DNA from: Microbacterium sp.
Lineage (GTDB): Bacteria > Actinomycetota > Actinomycetes > Actinomycetales > Microbacteriaceae
Assembly: GCF_026393345.1 (NCBI RefSeq)
Contig: NZ_JAPLAI010000037.1
Coordinates: 1-54,164 of the forward strand
Direction of reading: 5' to 3'
Length of the DNA stretch: 54,164 bases
How positions within the stretch are numbered: the stretch's first letter is position 1; the number at the start of each line of letters is the position of its first letter. The notes under the pieces are model-generated. The model worked only from the letters and a program-made list of their open reading frames with translations, was not told the origin of the DNA and made no database searches. A program made the translations under genes and the position numbers. Positions 23,952 to 33,255 of the stretch are shown here, piece after piece.

Positions 23952-25601
23952 TCAGGAGTTCACGCGGATGACCTCATGCTGGTACGGGGCGATGACATCG
24001 CCCGAGATCCGCAGATCGAGCAGCAGGAAGGGCCGCTCGCGCGCAGGGGTTGCCGCCCACTCCGCGAGTCGGTCGAGGTCGGACAGACGCTCGACGACGA
24101 CGCCCTCGGCGCCGACCGCGCGCGCGAGGCCCGCGAAGTCGACGGTAGGGATGCGCATGGGCTCCTGTGCCAGGCCCTTGAGGCCGTACAGGTTCACCTC
24201 GGCGCTATATGCCCCGTCGTTCCACACGACGGCGAGGCCGCGGCCGCCGGCGACCCGCACCGCGGATTCCAGGTCGGCGAGGGCCATGAGGCCTCCGCCG
24301 TCGCCGGTGGTGAGCACGATCGTGGACTCCGGCTTCGCCAGGGCGGCGCCGGGGACGCTGGGGAACCCCAGGCCGATCGACTGGTACGCCGTGCCGATCA
24401 TCAGCATCCGGTCGGGCGAGGCGACGGGCCAGTACATGTTCGCCCAGGCGATGAAGTGGCCGCCGTCGGAGACCACCACGCGGTCTTCCGGCAGCAGCTC
24501 ACCGATGCGGACCGCGGCCGCGCGCGGGTCGAGACGCCCGTCCGGGGCGACCTCGTCGGTGACGTCGTAGGCGCGGAGCGGCGCCACGTCGACGGACTCG
24601 CGCCAGCCGCTCGGCGCAGCGCCGAGGGCGCGCAGCTCTTCGACGAGGGATGCGGCGACCACCGCCGCGTCGCCCCGCAGGTATCCGCCGACGTGGGGGT
24701 GGGTGGCGGCGGGGGCGATGTCGACCTGCACGACCTGCGTGCCCGGGGCGAACAGCTCGCCGAACCGCATCGTGAACTGGTTGAGCGAGGCGCCGAAGAC
24801 GACGGCGACGTCGGCCTCCCGGATGAGGTCCATCGCTCCCTCCGCGCCGAAGCCCCCGGTGACGCCGAGGTCGAACTCGGCACGGGGGAAGACGCCGCGG
24901 CCGAGCGCGGTGCTGGCGGTGATCGCCCCCGTGGCATCCGCGAGGGCGCCGAGTGCGTCGGCCGCGCCGGAGATCCAGGCGCCGCGGCCGGCGAGGAGCA
25001 GGGGCCGCTCGGCGCTCGCGAGGGCGACGGCGAGCCGGCCGATCCCGGCGGCCGCGAAGGGCGCCGGCTGGAGCGGTGCGGGGAGCGTGGGGGCGGGTGC
25101 AGCCGGGACCGGGCCCGCCTCGAGCTTCGCCACGTCGTAGGGGATCGCGAGCACCGCGGGCACGCGGTACGCCAGCGCGTGCTCGATCGCGATGACCGTG
25201 GTGGCCGCCGCATCCGCGCGCCCGACCGTGTAGGTGCGGGCGCCGACGGCCGAGGCGAGTGCGATCTGGTCGACGTCCCACGGGCGGGGCCCCGAGGTGG
25301 GCTCGTCACCGACGACGAGGAGCAGCGGCACATTCGCCTGCACCGCCTCGGCGAGGGCGGTCAGGGTGTTGGTGAACCCGGCGCCGTAGGTGGCGGTCGC
25401 GGCGGCGAGGCGCCCCGAGGCGCGGTAGTACGCGTCGGCCGCGACGACAGCACCGGCCTCGTGGCGGAGTGCGGTGTACTCGGCGTCGGTCTGACGCTCG
25501 AGCGCATCGAGGAAGTAGGCGTTGCCGTTGCCCATCACCCCGAACACGTGATCGATGTGCTGGGCGAGGGTGAGCGCGACGTGTGCGGAGACGGTGGGCA
25601 T
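23952..25601 (-). CDS. Thiamine pyrophosphate-dependent enzyme (2-oxo acid decarboxylase/acetolactate-synthase-like)
   Basis: 549 residues with the three-domain ThDP fold. The catalytic Glu is in LRHEAGAVVAADAY near residue 46, the central domain carries LLLAGRGAW near 215, and the C-terminal ThDP-Mg motif is GDGGGLMALADLESAV ending in VVWNDGAYSAE, near residue 430. The ATG at 25601 gives a typical start (MPTVSAHVALTLAQHIDHVFG) and has gaagga upstream. The substrate is not clear: candidates are an aryl-pyruvate, benzoylformate or another 2-oxo acid. It is divergent from the succinate-semialdehyde dehydrogenase, sharing the operator at 25838. Production of an aryl-aldehyde from an aryl-pyruvate would fit the aromatic theme but is unproven. 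Confidence 0.8.
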   Translation of the reverse strand: MPTVSAHVALTLAQHIDHVFGVMGNGNAYFLDALERQTDAEYTALRHEAGAVVAADAYYRASGRLAAATATYGAGFTNTLTALAEAVQANVPLLLVVGDEPTSGPRPWDVDQIALASAVGARTYTVGRADAAATTVIAIEHALAYRVPAVLAIPYDVAKLEAGPVPAAPAPTLPAPLQPAPFAAAGIGRLAVALASAERPLLLAGRGAWISGAADALGALADATGAITASTALGRGVFPRAEFDLGVTGGFGAEGAMDLIREADVAVVFGASLNQFTMRFGELFAPGTQVVQVDIAPAATHPHVGGYLRGDAAVVAASLVEELRALGAAPSGWRESVDVAPLRAYDVTDEVAPDGRLDPRAAAVRIGELLPEDRVVVSDGGHFIAWANMYWPVASPDRMLMIGTAYQSIGLGFPSVPGAALAKPESTIVLTTGDGGGLMALADLESAVRVAGGRGLAVVWNDGAYSAEVNLYGLKGLAQEPMRIPTVDFAGLARAVGAEGVVVERLSDLDRLAEWAATPARERPFLLLDLRISGDVIAPYQHEVIRVNS

Positions 25602-25837
25602 GGCGAAGCAGTCCTTCGAGACGGTGACGGGGATGAGGCCGTATGTGTCTCGCGCATCCCGGGGGATGGCTGCGTGCCCATTTTTCGAGCACCGGCGGGC
25701 GTGCCTGCGCCGGACACGCCCGAGTATACGACGGCAGTGGCGGTATCCGTGCGGGCGGTCACCGTACGGAGGATTCGCCGACATGTCCGGTGACAGCACG
25801 TGCCTGCGGTGGAGAGAATGAATGCGATCCGACCGTG

Positions 25838-25853
25838 GATCATATACGATCTG
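25838..25853. promoter_or_regulatory. hpa-type operator between the ThDP enzyme and SSADH genes
   Basis: gatcatatacgatctg is identical over 16 bases to the minus-strand reading of the operator at 13253. On the minus strand it includes TATGAT, a possible -10 box for the ThDP enzyme. The remainder of the 296-nt gap (25602-25897) shows no other clear signal apart from the SSADH ribosome-binding site. Confidence 0.65.
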
Positions 25854-25897
25854 TGTCGAGGGATGCTGCGGCATCCGGAGACGACGAGGGAGTCCTG

Positions 25898-27370
25898 ATG
25901 ACCGAGAACCGTGAGAGCGCACTGCTGGCCGATGTGCCCGAGGGACTCTTCATCGGCGGGGAATGGCGTGCGGCCGAAGCCGGCGCCACGCTGACCGTGT
26001 CCGACCCCGCGACGGGCGCGACGATCAAGACCATCGCGAGCGCGTCGGTCGCCGACGGCAAGGCCGCGATGGACGCCGCCGCCGACACCTTCCCCTCCTG
26101 GGCCGCGACCCCGGTGCGTGAGCGCGCCGAGATCCTGCGCCGCGCGTTCGATCTGCTGCAGGAACGCAAGGAGGACTTCGCCCTCCTCATGACGATCGAG
26201 ATGGGCAAGCCGCTCGCCGAAGCCCGCGGCGAGGTCGCCTACGGCGGTGAGTTCCTCCGCTGGTTCAGCGAGGAGGCAGCCCACGTGCAGGGCCGCTACG
26301 GCGCGAACCCCGAGGGCACCGGCCGCATGATCGTGACCCAGCATCCGGTGGGCCCCGCGTTCCTCATCACCCCGTGGAACTTCCCGCTGGCCATGGCGAC
26401 TCGCAAGATCGCTCCGGCGCTCGCCGCCGGCTGCACCGTGGTCATCAAGCCCGCCGCCCTCACGCCGCTCACGACGCTCTACTTCGCGAAGCTGCTGCAG
26501 GATGCGGGCCTGCCCGCCGGTGTCGTGAACGTCGTCACCACCGCCACCTCCGGCCCCGTGTCCGAGGCGCTCATCCGCGACCCGCGGCTGCGCAAGCTCT
26601 CGTTCACCGGGTCCACTCCGGTCGGCGTCGCACTGCTGAAGCAGGCGGCGGACGGGGTCCTTCGCACCTCGATGGAGCTCGGCGGCAACGCCCCGTTCGT
26701 CGTCTTCGAAGACGCCGACCTCGATAAGGCCGTCGAGGGCGCGATCGCCGCGAAGTTCCGCAACATCGGCCAGGCCTGCACCGCCGCCAACCGGTTCATC
26801 GTGCACCGCTCGGTCGCCGACGAGTTCGCCCGCCGCGTCACCGAGCGCGTCAACGGGTTCCGCATCGGTCGCGGCACCGAGGATGGCGTCACCATCGGAC
26901 CCCTCATCGACGACCGCGCCGTGGCCAAGGCCTCGCAGCTGGTCGAAGACGCCGTCTCCCGCGGGGCGACGCTCCGCACCGGCGGCAAGGCCATCGAAGG
27001 CGAGGGGTCGTTCTACGAGCCGACCGTGCTCACCGAGGTGCCGCAGGGCAGTGAGATCCTCCGCGAGGAGATCTTCGGACCCGTGCTCGCGATCGTCCCG
27101 TTCGACACCGAGGACGAGGCTGTCGACCTCGCCAACAGCACCGAATACGGTCTCGTCTCCTACGTCTTCACCGAGAGCATCGCCCGCGGCCAGCGGATGA
27201 TCGAACGGCTCGAGACCGGGATGATGGGCCTCAACGTCGGCGTCGTCTCGAACGCAGCCGCGCCATTCGGCGGCTGGAAGCAGTCGGGCCTCGGACGCGA
27301 GGGCGGTGCCGAGGGTATCCACGAGTACCTGCAGACCAAGTACACGCTCACCCCCAACCCGTTCGCCTGA
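25898..27370 (+). CDS. gabD: NAD(P)-dependent succinate-semialdehyde dehydrogenase
   Basis: 490 residues of the SSADH branch of aldehyde dehydrogenases: FLITPWNFPLAMATRKIAPALAAG (start near residue 155), the Glu of MELGGNAP near 260, and Cys294 in IGQACTAANR. It converts succinic semialdehyde to succinate. HpaI releases succinic semialdehyde, and the operator here matches the hpa operator, so this is most likely the terminal step feeding the TCA cycle. The ATG at 25898 follows acgagggag. A general SSADH of GABA metabolism remains possible. Confidence 0.88.
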   Translation: MTENRESALLADVPEGLFIGGEWRAAEAGATLTVSDPATGATIKTIASASVADGKAAMDAAADTFPSWAATPVRERAEILRRAFDLLQERKEDFALLMTIEMGKPLAEARGEVAYGGEFLRWFSEEAAHVQGRYGANPEGTGRMIVTQHPVGPAFLITPWNFPLAMATRKIAPALAAGCTVVIKPAALTPLTTLYFAKLLQDAGLPAGVVNVVTTATSGPVSEALIRDPRLRKLSFTGSTPVGVALLKQAADGVLRTSMELGGNAPFVVFEDADLDKAVEGAIAAKFRNIGQACTAANRFIVHRSVADEFARRVTERVNGFRIGRGTEDGVTIGPLIDDRAVAKASQLVEDAVSRGATLRTGGKAIEGEGSFYEPTVLTEVPQGSEILREEIFGPVLAIVPFDTEDEAVDLANSTEYGLVSYVFTESIARGQRMIERLETGMMGLNVGVVSNAAAPFGGWKQSGLGREGGAEGIHEYLQTKYTLTPNPFA

Positions 27371-27421
27371 CCTTCTTCCCGCGGTGCCCGCCGTGTCGGT
27401 GCCGCAGGGCACAATGGCGGC

Positions 27422-28495
27422 ATGGACGATGCGGCCCTCCGCGCCGAGCGGCTCCGCTCGCACCGGCTGAGTGCTCCGGCCACCACCGTGCTCGCCGCGG
27501 CGCGCCACATGGGCGCCGTGCAGTCGCAGGAGTTCTGGGGCGGCCGGTGGGCGCTCGCGGTTCGCAGCCGCGGCGTCGTCGGTCTGCGCGACGTGGACGG
27601 GGCGTTCGACCGCGGCCGGCTGGTGCGGTCGTGGACGCAGCGTGGCACGATCCACATCTGCGCCGCCGAAGACCTCGGCTGGATGCTGCGGCTCACTGCC
27701 GAGCGTCAGCGACGCCTCGCTGCGGGACGGCTCCGGCAGCTCGGGCTGGACGACGAGGTGCTGCGCGAAGCCGAGCGGGTCGTGCGCGGCGCCCTCCGGG
27801 GCGGCGACCGGCTGGATCGTGCCGCGGTCGCGCAGGTGTGGGAGGCCGCCGGTATCGATACCGCCGGGCAGCGCGGCATCCACGTGCTGCAGGTGCTGAG
27901 CTGGCGCGGCGTCCTCTGCCACGGACCGGTCGTGCGGCGCGCGGCGGGCATCACGCGCGAGCAGTACCTCGTGCTCTGCGAGGACTGGATCACGGATGCG
28001 GCGGCCCCGGCGGATCCGGTCACCGAGTTGTTCGTCCGCTTCATCGAGGGGCACGGTCCCGCCACCGCGGGGGACTTCGCGTGGTGGTCGGGCCTGCCGG
28101 TGACGGCGTGCCGTGCCGCAGCGGAGGCGGCAGGCGACCGGGTGCGGGTGATCGACGGTGAGCGCGATCCGTTGTACGTGTCACGGGGTCGTCCGCGCGT
28201 GCAGGCCGACGCGCCGTCCGTGGTCGCACTGCCCGCGTTCGACGAGTACTACCTCCCGTACCTCGATCGGGGGCGGGTCTGCGCCGTGCCGCATCAGTCG
28301 CTCGTCGGGCCCGGCGCGAACGGGATGGTGAGCCCGCTGATCCTCGCCGACGGGGTGGTGGCGGGCCGCTGGACGCACTCCCGTGCCGTCGGGCGGCGAG
28401 AGACGGCACGGGCGGAGATGTTCGGCATCCCCCCGGTGCCGGACGAGGCGGTCGCGGCCGCGCTCGACCGCTACGCCGCCTTCGTGGCGGCGTGA
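27422..28495 (+). CDS. Winged-helix DNA-binding protein, AlkZ/HTH_42 family
   Basis: 357 residues of the HTH_42/AlkZ-like family, which includes DNA glycosylases that unhook interstrand cross-links (Streptomyces AlkZ, E. coli YcaQ). The catalytic-type QxQ motif is visible as MGAVQSQEFWGGRWAL near residue 34, and the tandem winged-helix region includes VRSWTQRGTIHICAAEDL and FDEYYLPYLDR. A role in base-excision repair is from the family; many actinobacterial paralogues are untested. It stands alone, 51 nt after SSADH and convergent with the ABC importer operon. Confidence 0.83.
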   Translation: MDDAALRAERLRSHRLSAPATTVLAAARHMGAVQSQEFWGGRWALAVRSRGVVGLRDVDGAFDRGRLVRSWTQRGTIHICAAEDLGWMLRLTAERQRRLAAGRLRQLGLDDEVLREAERVVRGALRGGDRLDRAAVAQVWEAAGIDTAGQRGIHVLQVLSWRGVLCHGPVVRRAAGITREQYLVLCEDWITDAAAPADPVTELFVRFIEGHGPATAGDFAWWSGLPVTACRAAAEAAGDRVRVIDGERDPLYVSRGRPRVQADAPSVVALPAFDEYYLPYLDRGRVCAVPHQSLVGPGANGMVSPLILADGVVAGRWTHSRAVGRRETARAEMFGIPPVPDEAVAAALDRYAAFVAA

Positions 28496-28520
28496 GCCTC
28501 GCGCCAGTAATGGTGTGGGC

Positions 28521-29360
28521 TCAGCGGACCGCGCCGCTCGTCAGCCCGCCCACCAGCCAACGCTGGAAGAACACCGCGGCTGCGAACACGGGCAGCACCC
28601 CGATGACGGATGCGGCGGCGATCTTGCCGTAGTGCGGGGTGCGCTCGCCGTAGAACATCGACAGCACGACCGGCAGGGTCTGCGCGTCCGGGCTCTGGGT
28701 GAGGAAGGTCGCCAGCAGGAACTCGTTGTAGTTCAGCACCGCCACGATGATCCCGATCGCGGCGAGCGCGGGCGCGACGAGCGGGGTGACGACCGAGAAC
28801 AGCAGCCGGAACGAGCCGGCGCCGTCCAGGCGTGCGGCCTCCTCGATCTCGATCGGGAGTTTCCGGACGAAACCCTCCAGGAGCCAGATCGCCACCGGGA
28901 TATTCACCAGGGCGTACAGCAGAGTGAGCCCGAGCAGCGTGTTGCTCAGTCCCAGGACGCGTAGCAGCGTGAACAGGGGCACCACGGCGACGATCGGCGG
29001 CAGCAGCCACGGGCTCATGATGGTCGCCGCGAGGGTCTTCCCGCCGGTGCGGAACCGGGTGATGGCCCACGCCGCCGGCAGCGCGAACACGAGGCTGAGG
29101 ATGGCCCCGCCGATCGCGGCGACGAGCGAGTTCGCGATACCGCGGAGGAGATCCGACTGAGTCAGCACGTCCGACCAGTTCGACCACTGCGGCACCGCGG
29201 GGATCAGCACTCCCTGGCCGGTTTCGTTCCGCCCCATGAGGGAGACGGACAGCAGGTAGAGCAGGGGGACGGTGAAGAACAGCAGCAGCACCGTAAGCAC
29301 CGTGGTAGCCAGGATGCCCCGATGGTCGAGGCGCCGGGGAGCGCGGAGGAGGTCACTCAT
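28521..29360 (-). CDS. Carbohydrate-type ABC transporter permease (MalG-like)
   Basis: 279 residues, about six membrane helices, with the EAA loop EIEEAARLDGAGSFRLLFSVVTPLVAP near residue 175 that contacts the ATPase. It belongs to the CUT1 second-permease type. Its start overlaps the end of the upstream permease by 8 bp (29353-29360), so the two are coupled. No ATP-binding subunit gene lies in the operon; such importers in actinobacteria often share a general ATPase of the MsiK kind. It is the last gene of the importer operon. Confidence 0.9.
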   Translation of the reverse strand: MSDLLRAPRRLDHRGILATTVLTVLLLFFTVPLLYLLSVSLMGRNETGQGVLIPAVPQWSNWSDVLTQSDLLRGIANSLVAAIGGAILSLVFALPAAWAITRFRTGGKTLAATIMSPWLLPPIVAVVPLFTLLRVLGLSNTLLGLTLLYALVNIPVAIWLLEGFVRKLPIEIEEAARLDGAGSFRLLFSVVTPLVAPALAAIGIIVAVLNYNEFLLATFLTQSPDAQTLPVVLSMFYGERTPHYGKIAAASVIGVLPVFAAAVFFQRWLVGGLTSGAVR

Positions 29361-30291
29361 GATTGGCCTGCAGCTTTCGGGTGATCGCGACGACGGGGAT
29401 CGTGACGACGGTGACGACGAGCGCGAGCAGAAGCGTGATCACCGCGGCCTTGCCGACGTCGAACTCGCGCAGCGCGGCTTGGTAGATCACATACGAGGTG
29501 GTGGTCGTCGCCTGCCCGGGGCCGCCGGAGGTCATCATGAACACCAGGTCGAAGACCTTGAACGAGAGCACCAGGCGGATGAAGAACGCGGCCGCCACGA
29601 CACCGGAGATCGCCGGCAGCGTGATGGAGCGGAACATCCGCCAGCCGTGGGCGCCGTCGAGCCGTGCCGCCTCGATCGTCTCCGGGTCTTGCGCCAGCAG
29701 CGCCGTGAACACGAGCAGGGCGATGAGCGGCGTCCATTCCCAGACGTCGGCGAGGGCGATGCCGGGCAGGGCCCACGTCGTCGACGACAGCGGGGCGATG
29801 GCTTCGCGCGGTGCACCCAGGAAGCCGAGCACGGTCGCGAGAAGCCCGCCGCCCGGGTTGTAGATCAGCTTCCACAGCGTGCCGACGATCACCGGCGGCG
29901 TGATGAGCGGGAGCAGCAGGAGGGTCCGGACGAGCGAGCCGCTGCGGACCGCTCCCTGCAGCGCGAGCGCCGCCGCGACACCGAGGATGAGGCTGGCGGC
30001 GGACACCGCGACCGCGTACAGCACCGAACGGACCAGGGATGCGGTGATGTCGGCGTCTGCGAGCACCGACTGGACCGTCTCGACCCCCACCCACGACTGG
30101 AACGGTTTCCCCAGTGAGGAGTCGGTGAACGCCGCCGCGACGATGAACCCGAGCGGGTACAGGCCGAGCACGAGGAGGGCCAGGACGCTCGGGGCGACGA
30201 ACAGGCGGTGCGCCCACGCCGCCCCCGGGAGGGAGCGGCGCGAGCGCACCGTCGTGGCGCGGCGAACCGCGGGCAGGGCGATCTCAGCCAA
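29353..30291 (-). CDS. Carbohydrate-type ABC transporter permease (MalF-like)
   Basis: About 312 residues, six membrane helices starting near RLFVAPSVLALLVLGLYPLG, with the EAA loop EAARLDGAHGWRMFRSITLPAI near residue 220. The start is uncertain. A TTG at 30291 overlaps the stop of the binding-protein gene and has ggaagag 6 nt upstream, so I prefer it; an ATG at 30321 would overlap that gene by 38 bp, and GTG at 30249 lacks a ribosome-binding site. It forms the heterodimeric channel with the permease at 28521. Confidence 0.85.
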   Translation of the reverse strand: MAEIALPAVRRATTVRSRRSLPGAAWAHRLFVAPSVLALLVLGLYPLGFIVAAAFTDSSLGKPFQSWVGVETVQSVLADADITASLVRSVLYAVAVSAASLILGVAAALALQGAVRSGSLVRTLLLLPLITPPVIVGTLWKLIYNPGGGLLATVLGFLGAPREAIAPLSSTTWALPGIALADVWEWTPLIALLVFTALLAQDPETIEAARLDGAHGWRMFRSITLPAISGVVAAAFFIRLVLSFKVFDLVFMMTSGGPGQATTTTSYVIYQAALREFDVGKAAVITLLLALVVTVVTIPVVAITRKLQANHE

Positions 30292-31606
30292 GGAGCTCTT
30301 CCCATTCGGCCTGTGTGGCATCGAGCGCTTCCTGTGCGGTGACCTCGCCGGCGACGAGCTTGGCCAGCTCATCGGTGAGGATCTCGGCGGCCTGGGTTGC
30401 GTTCTCCCCGGTCGGCCAGGCCAGTGCGCCATCGAGCGTGGCACGGTTGACCCGCTGCAGGTCGGGGTACTTCTCCCCGTAAGCGGCGCTCTCCAGGGCG
30501 GAGATGCGGTTGGGGTCGATGCCGGTCTGCGGCTCGGCGACGAGCAGCGACTGGTTCACGTCGCTGGAGGCGGCCCACTCGATGAAGTCGCGCGCCAGCT
30601 CGGTCTTCTTCGTGTTGGCGGCGACCACCCAGGTGAAGCCCGCCACGAGCGACGCCCGCGACTGGGTGTTGTCGCCGCCCGTCGGGAGCAGCGTCACGCC
30701 CCACTTGTCGGCCACGGTGGAGTCCTCGTTGATCTGCGAACCCACACCGAGGTCGGTCCAGTTCTCGATGAAGGCGGCGTTGCCGGCGTACCAGGCGGAG
30801 TTACCCTCGCCGAACGCGGTCTCGGCCGGGGTGGGGTACGCGGAGGGCAGCGCGTCGGCCAGCGACTGTGCCGCGGCGACCGCCTCGGGGGAGTTGATGA
30901 CGGGCTTGCCGTCCTCGTCCACGAACTCGCCGCCGAATCCGGCGAGCCGGTTCGCGAAACTGGCGCCGAGGATGAGCGGCGACTTCTGCCCGAAGATCAC
31001 GTTGCCGTACACGCCGTTCGCACCCTCGTTCGCGGTGATGAGCGCGGAGTCGGCGATGTACTCGTCCCACGTGGCGGGCGGCTCGGTGATGCCGTTCCGC
31101 TCCAGGATCTCGGTGTTGTAGAACAGCACGTGCGTGTCGCCGTCGAAGGGCAGACCGTACCGCTTGCCGTCGTACAGCGTGTACGCGTCGTAGATCGACG
31201 GGATGAAGTCGTCCGGGTCGATGTCGGGGTTCTCGTCGATCCAGTCGGTGAGGTCCTGGATCGCGCCGTCCGCGGCGAGGTCGCCGATGGAGACGTACCA
31301 CGGCGCCGCGACATCGATCGTGTTTGCGCCGGACTGCTGGTCGAGCGCGAGCGTGTTGCCGATCTCGTCGTACGGCACGATCACCGGGTTGATGGTCACC
31401 CCGGTGAGCTTCTTGTAGTCGGCGGCGAGCTTGTCGGCGGCGCCCTGGTGCGAGGTGATGAGCAGCACGGTCAGCGACTCATCGCCGCCGTCGGCGTCTG
31501 CGGCGGCGCCGGCGCAGGAGGTGAGGGCGAGCGCGGATGCGGCGGCGACGGCGGTCGCGACGAGCGGCCGACGCCAGCGGCTCGGGGCGGGAACGGATGC
31601 GGGCAT
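30284..31606 (-). CDS. Extracellular solute-binding lipoprotein (sugar ABC type)
   Basis: 440 residues. A signal peptide with a lipobox (ALALTSC, Cys at about residue 31) anchors it to the membrane. The mature part is a family 1 binding protein (VLLITSHQGAADKLAADYKKLTG, then YGLPFDGDTHVLFYNTEIL, then WYAGNAAFIENW). It delivers ligand to the permeases encoded downstream. The start has gagagg upstream. The operon is divergent from DszA/DszC-like flavoenzymes, so the ligand may be their substrate rather than an ordinary sugar; this is inference from gene order. Confidence 0.9.
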   Translation of the reverse strand: MPASVPAPSRWRRPLVATAVAAASALALTSCAGAAADADGGDESLTVLLITSHQGAADKLAADYKKLTGVTINPVIVPYDEIGNTLALDQQSGANTIDVAAPWYVSIGDLAADGAIQDLTDWIDENPDIDPDDFIPSIYDAYTLYDGKRYGLPFDGDTHVLFYNTEILERNGITEPPATWDEYIADSALITANEGANGVYGNVIFGQKSPLILGASFANRLAGFGGEFVDEDGKPVINSPEAVAAAQSLADALPSAYPTPAETAFGEGNSAWYAGNAAFIENWTDLGVGSQINEDSTVADKWGVTLLPTGGDNTQSRASLVAGFTWVVAANTKKTELARDFIEWAASSDVNQSLLVAEPQTGIDPNRISALESAAYGEKYPDLQRVNRATLDGALAWPTGENATQAAEILTDELAKLVAGEVTAQEALDATQAEWEELLG

Positions 31607-31712
31607 GTCAGGGGCCTCTCGGGTGCGGGTCTCGGCGGCCGCTGTGAGGCCGCCGGGTCGCCATTGTCCGGACGCGGGACACCCCGGCGCGCGCCCGCTC
31701 GTAAGAAGCGTT

Positions 31713-31751
31713 CACACGGCGTCACGATCCGTCACCGAGTGACGCCGTGTG
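31713..31751. promoter_or_regulatory. 13-bp perfect inverted repeat in the importer/flavoenzyme divergent region
   Basis: cacacggcgtcac (31713-31725) pairs perfectly with gtgacgccgtgtg (31739-31751) around a 13-nt loop that itself contains a further gtcac. It sits in the 221-bp gap between the binding-protein gene and the LLM oxidoreductase. The length suits a large operator or an RNA hairpin in the leader of the plus-strand operon. No regulator gene is adjacent. Confidence 0.65.
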
Positions 31752-31827
31752 TCGGTGGGCCCCGAAGCGGCCGCCGCATCCGCGATACGTTTCCGGCTCG
31801 GCGCTTCCTGGCGCGGAAGGGACTCCC

Positions 31828-33240
31828 ATGACATCGCGCATCATCCTGAACGCGTTCGACATGAGCTGCGTGACGCATCAGGCGCCCGGGCTGTGGCGGC
31901 ATCCCGACAACCGGGCCGACGAGTACAACCGGCTGGGCTACTGGACGGAGCTCGCCCGGCTGCTGGAGCGGGGCACGTTCGACGCCCTGTTCCTCGCCGA
32001 CGTCGTCGGCGTCTACGACGTGTACCAGGACTCGGCTGCGCCCGCGCTGCGCGACGCCGCGCAGATCCCCGTCGGCGACCCGCTGCTGCAGATCCCCGCG
32101 ATGGCCGCGGTGACCTCGCGCCTCGGCTTCGGGGTGACGATCGCGTCGACCTACTCACAGCCCTACACGCTGGCGCGCACCCTCTCCACGCTCGACCACT
32201 TCACCGAGGGTCGGGTCGGCTGGAACGTGGTCACCTCCTACCTCGCGAGCGCTGCGCGGAACCTCGGACTCGGCGACCAGATCGCTCACGACGACCGCTA
32301 CGGCATCGCCGACGAGTTCCTGGACGTGACCTACAAGCTCTGGGAGGGGTCGTGGGAGGACGGCGCGGTGCATCGCGACCGCGCCGCGGGGGTATTCACG
32401 GATCCGGAGCGGGTACACCCGATCGCCCATCACGGGGAGCACTTCGACGTCCCCGGCATCCACCTGTCCGAGCCGTCGCCGCAGCGCACGCCCGTCATCT
32501 TCCAGGCCGGTGCGTCGCCGCGCGGCCAGGAGTTCGCCGCCCGCCACGGCGAGGCGATCTTCATCAACGGCCTGGCCCCGGAACTGACCCGCAAGACCAC
32601 CGACTCGATCCGCGCGAAGGCCGAGGCCATCGGGCGCCCGCGCGACTCGGTCAAGATCCTCACGCTCGCCACCGTCATCGTCGCCCAGACCGACGAGCTG
32701 GCGCAGGCGAAGTACGACGACTACCGGCAGTACGTCTCGCTCGAGGGTGCGCTGGCGCTCTACGGCGGCTGGTCCGGCATCGACCTGTCCGCGCTCGATC
32801 CCGACGAGCCGCTGGAGTACGTGGACACGGATGCGGCCCGCTCCGCGCTGTCGATCTTCACCAGGGCCGATCCCACCCGGCAGTGGACCCCGCGCGACAT
32901 CGCCGACTACGTCGGCATCGGCGGCATCGGCCCGGTCATCGTCGGGAGCCCCGAGACCGCCGCTGACGAACTCGAGCGGTGGATCGAGGTGGGCGGCATC
33001 GACGGGTTCAACCTCGCCTACGTCATCACCCCCGGCACCTTCGAGGACATCGTCGACCTCCTCGTCCCCGAACTCCGCCGCCGCGGCCGGGTGTGGGAGG
33101 ACTACGAGGGCACGACGCTCCGCGAGCGCCTCTCCGGCAGTGCCGTCGTCCCGTCCTGGCACCCCGCCCACTCCTACCGCGGCGCGTACGCCGACGCCCG
33201 CAGCGCCGCCGACGGCAACGCGTCCCTCGCTCCGGCCTGA
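31828..33240 (+). CDS. LLM-class flavin-dependent monooxygenase (NtaA/SnaA/DszA type)
   Basis: 470 residues of the bacterial-luciferase-like family, NtaA/DszA branch: DALFLADVVGVYD near residue 52, HFTEGRVGWNVVTSYLASAARNLG near 125, and RTPVIFQAGASPRGQEFAARHGEAIF near 220. These FMNH2-dependent enzymes oxidise sulfones, aminopolycarboxylates or other xenobiotics and need a separate flavin reductase, which is not in this cluster. The ATG at 31828 follows ggaaggga. It leads an operon with two DszC-like genes. Confidence 0.88.
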   Translation: MTSRIILNAFDMSCVTHQAPGLWRHPDNRADEYNRLGYWTELARLLERGTFDALFLADVVGVYDVYQDSAAPALRDAAQIPVGDPLLQIPAMAAVTSRLGFGVTIASTYSQPYTLARTLSTLDHFTEGRVGWNVVTSYLASAARNLGLGDQIAHDDRYGIADEFLDVTYKLWEGSWEDGAVHRDRAAGVFTDPERVHPIAHHGEHFDVPGIHLSEPSPQRTPVIFQAGASPRGQEFAARHGEAIFINGLAPELTRKTTDSIRAKAEAIGRPRDSVKILTLATVIVAQTDELAQAKYDDYRQYVSLEGALALYGGWSGIDLSALDPDEPLEYVDTDAARSALSIFTRADPTRQWTPRDIADYVGIGGIGPVIVGSPETAADELERWIEVGGIDGFNLAYVITPGTFEDIVDLLVPELRRRGRVWEDYEGTTLRERLSGSAVVPSWHPAHSYRGAYADARSAADGNASLAPA

Positions 33241-33255
33241 TCCCAAGGAATCCTC

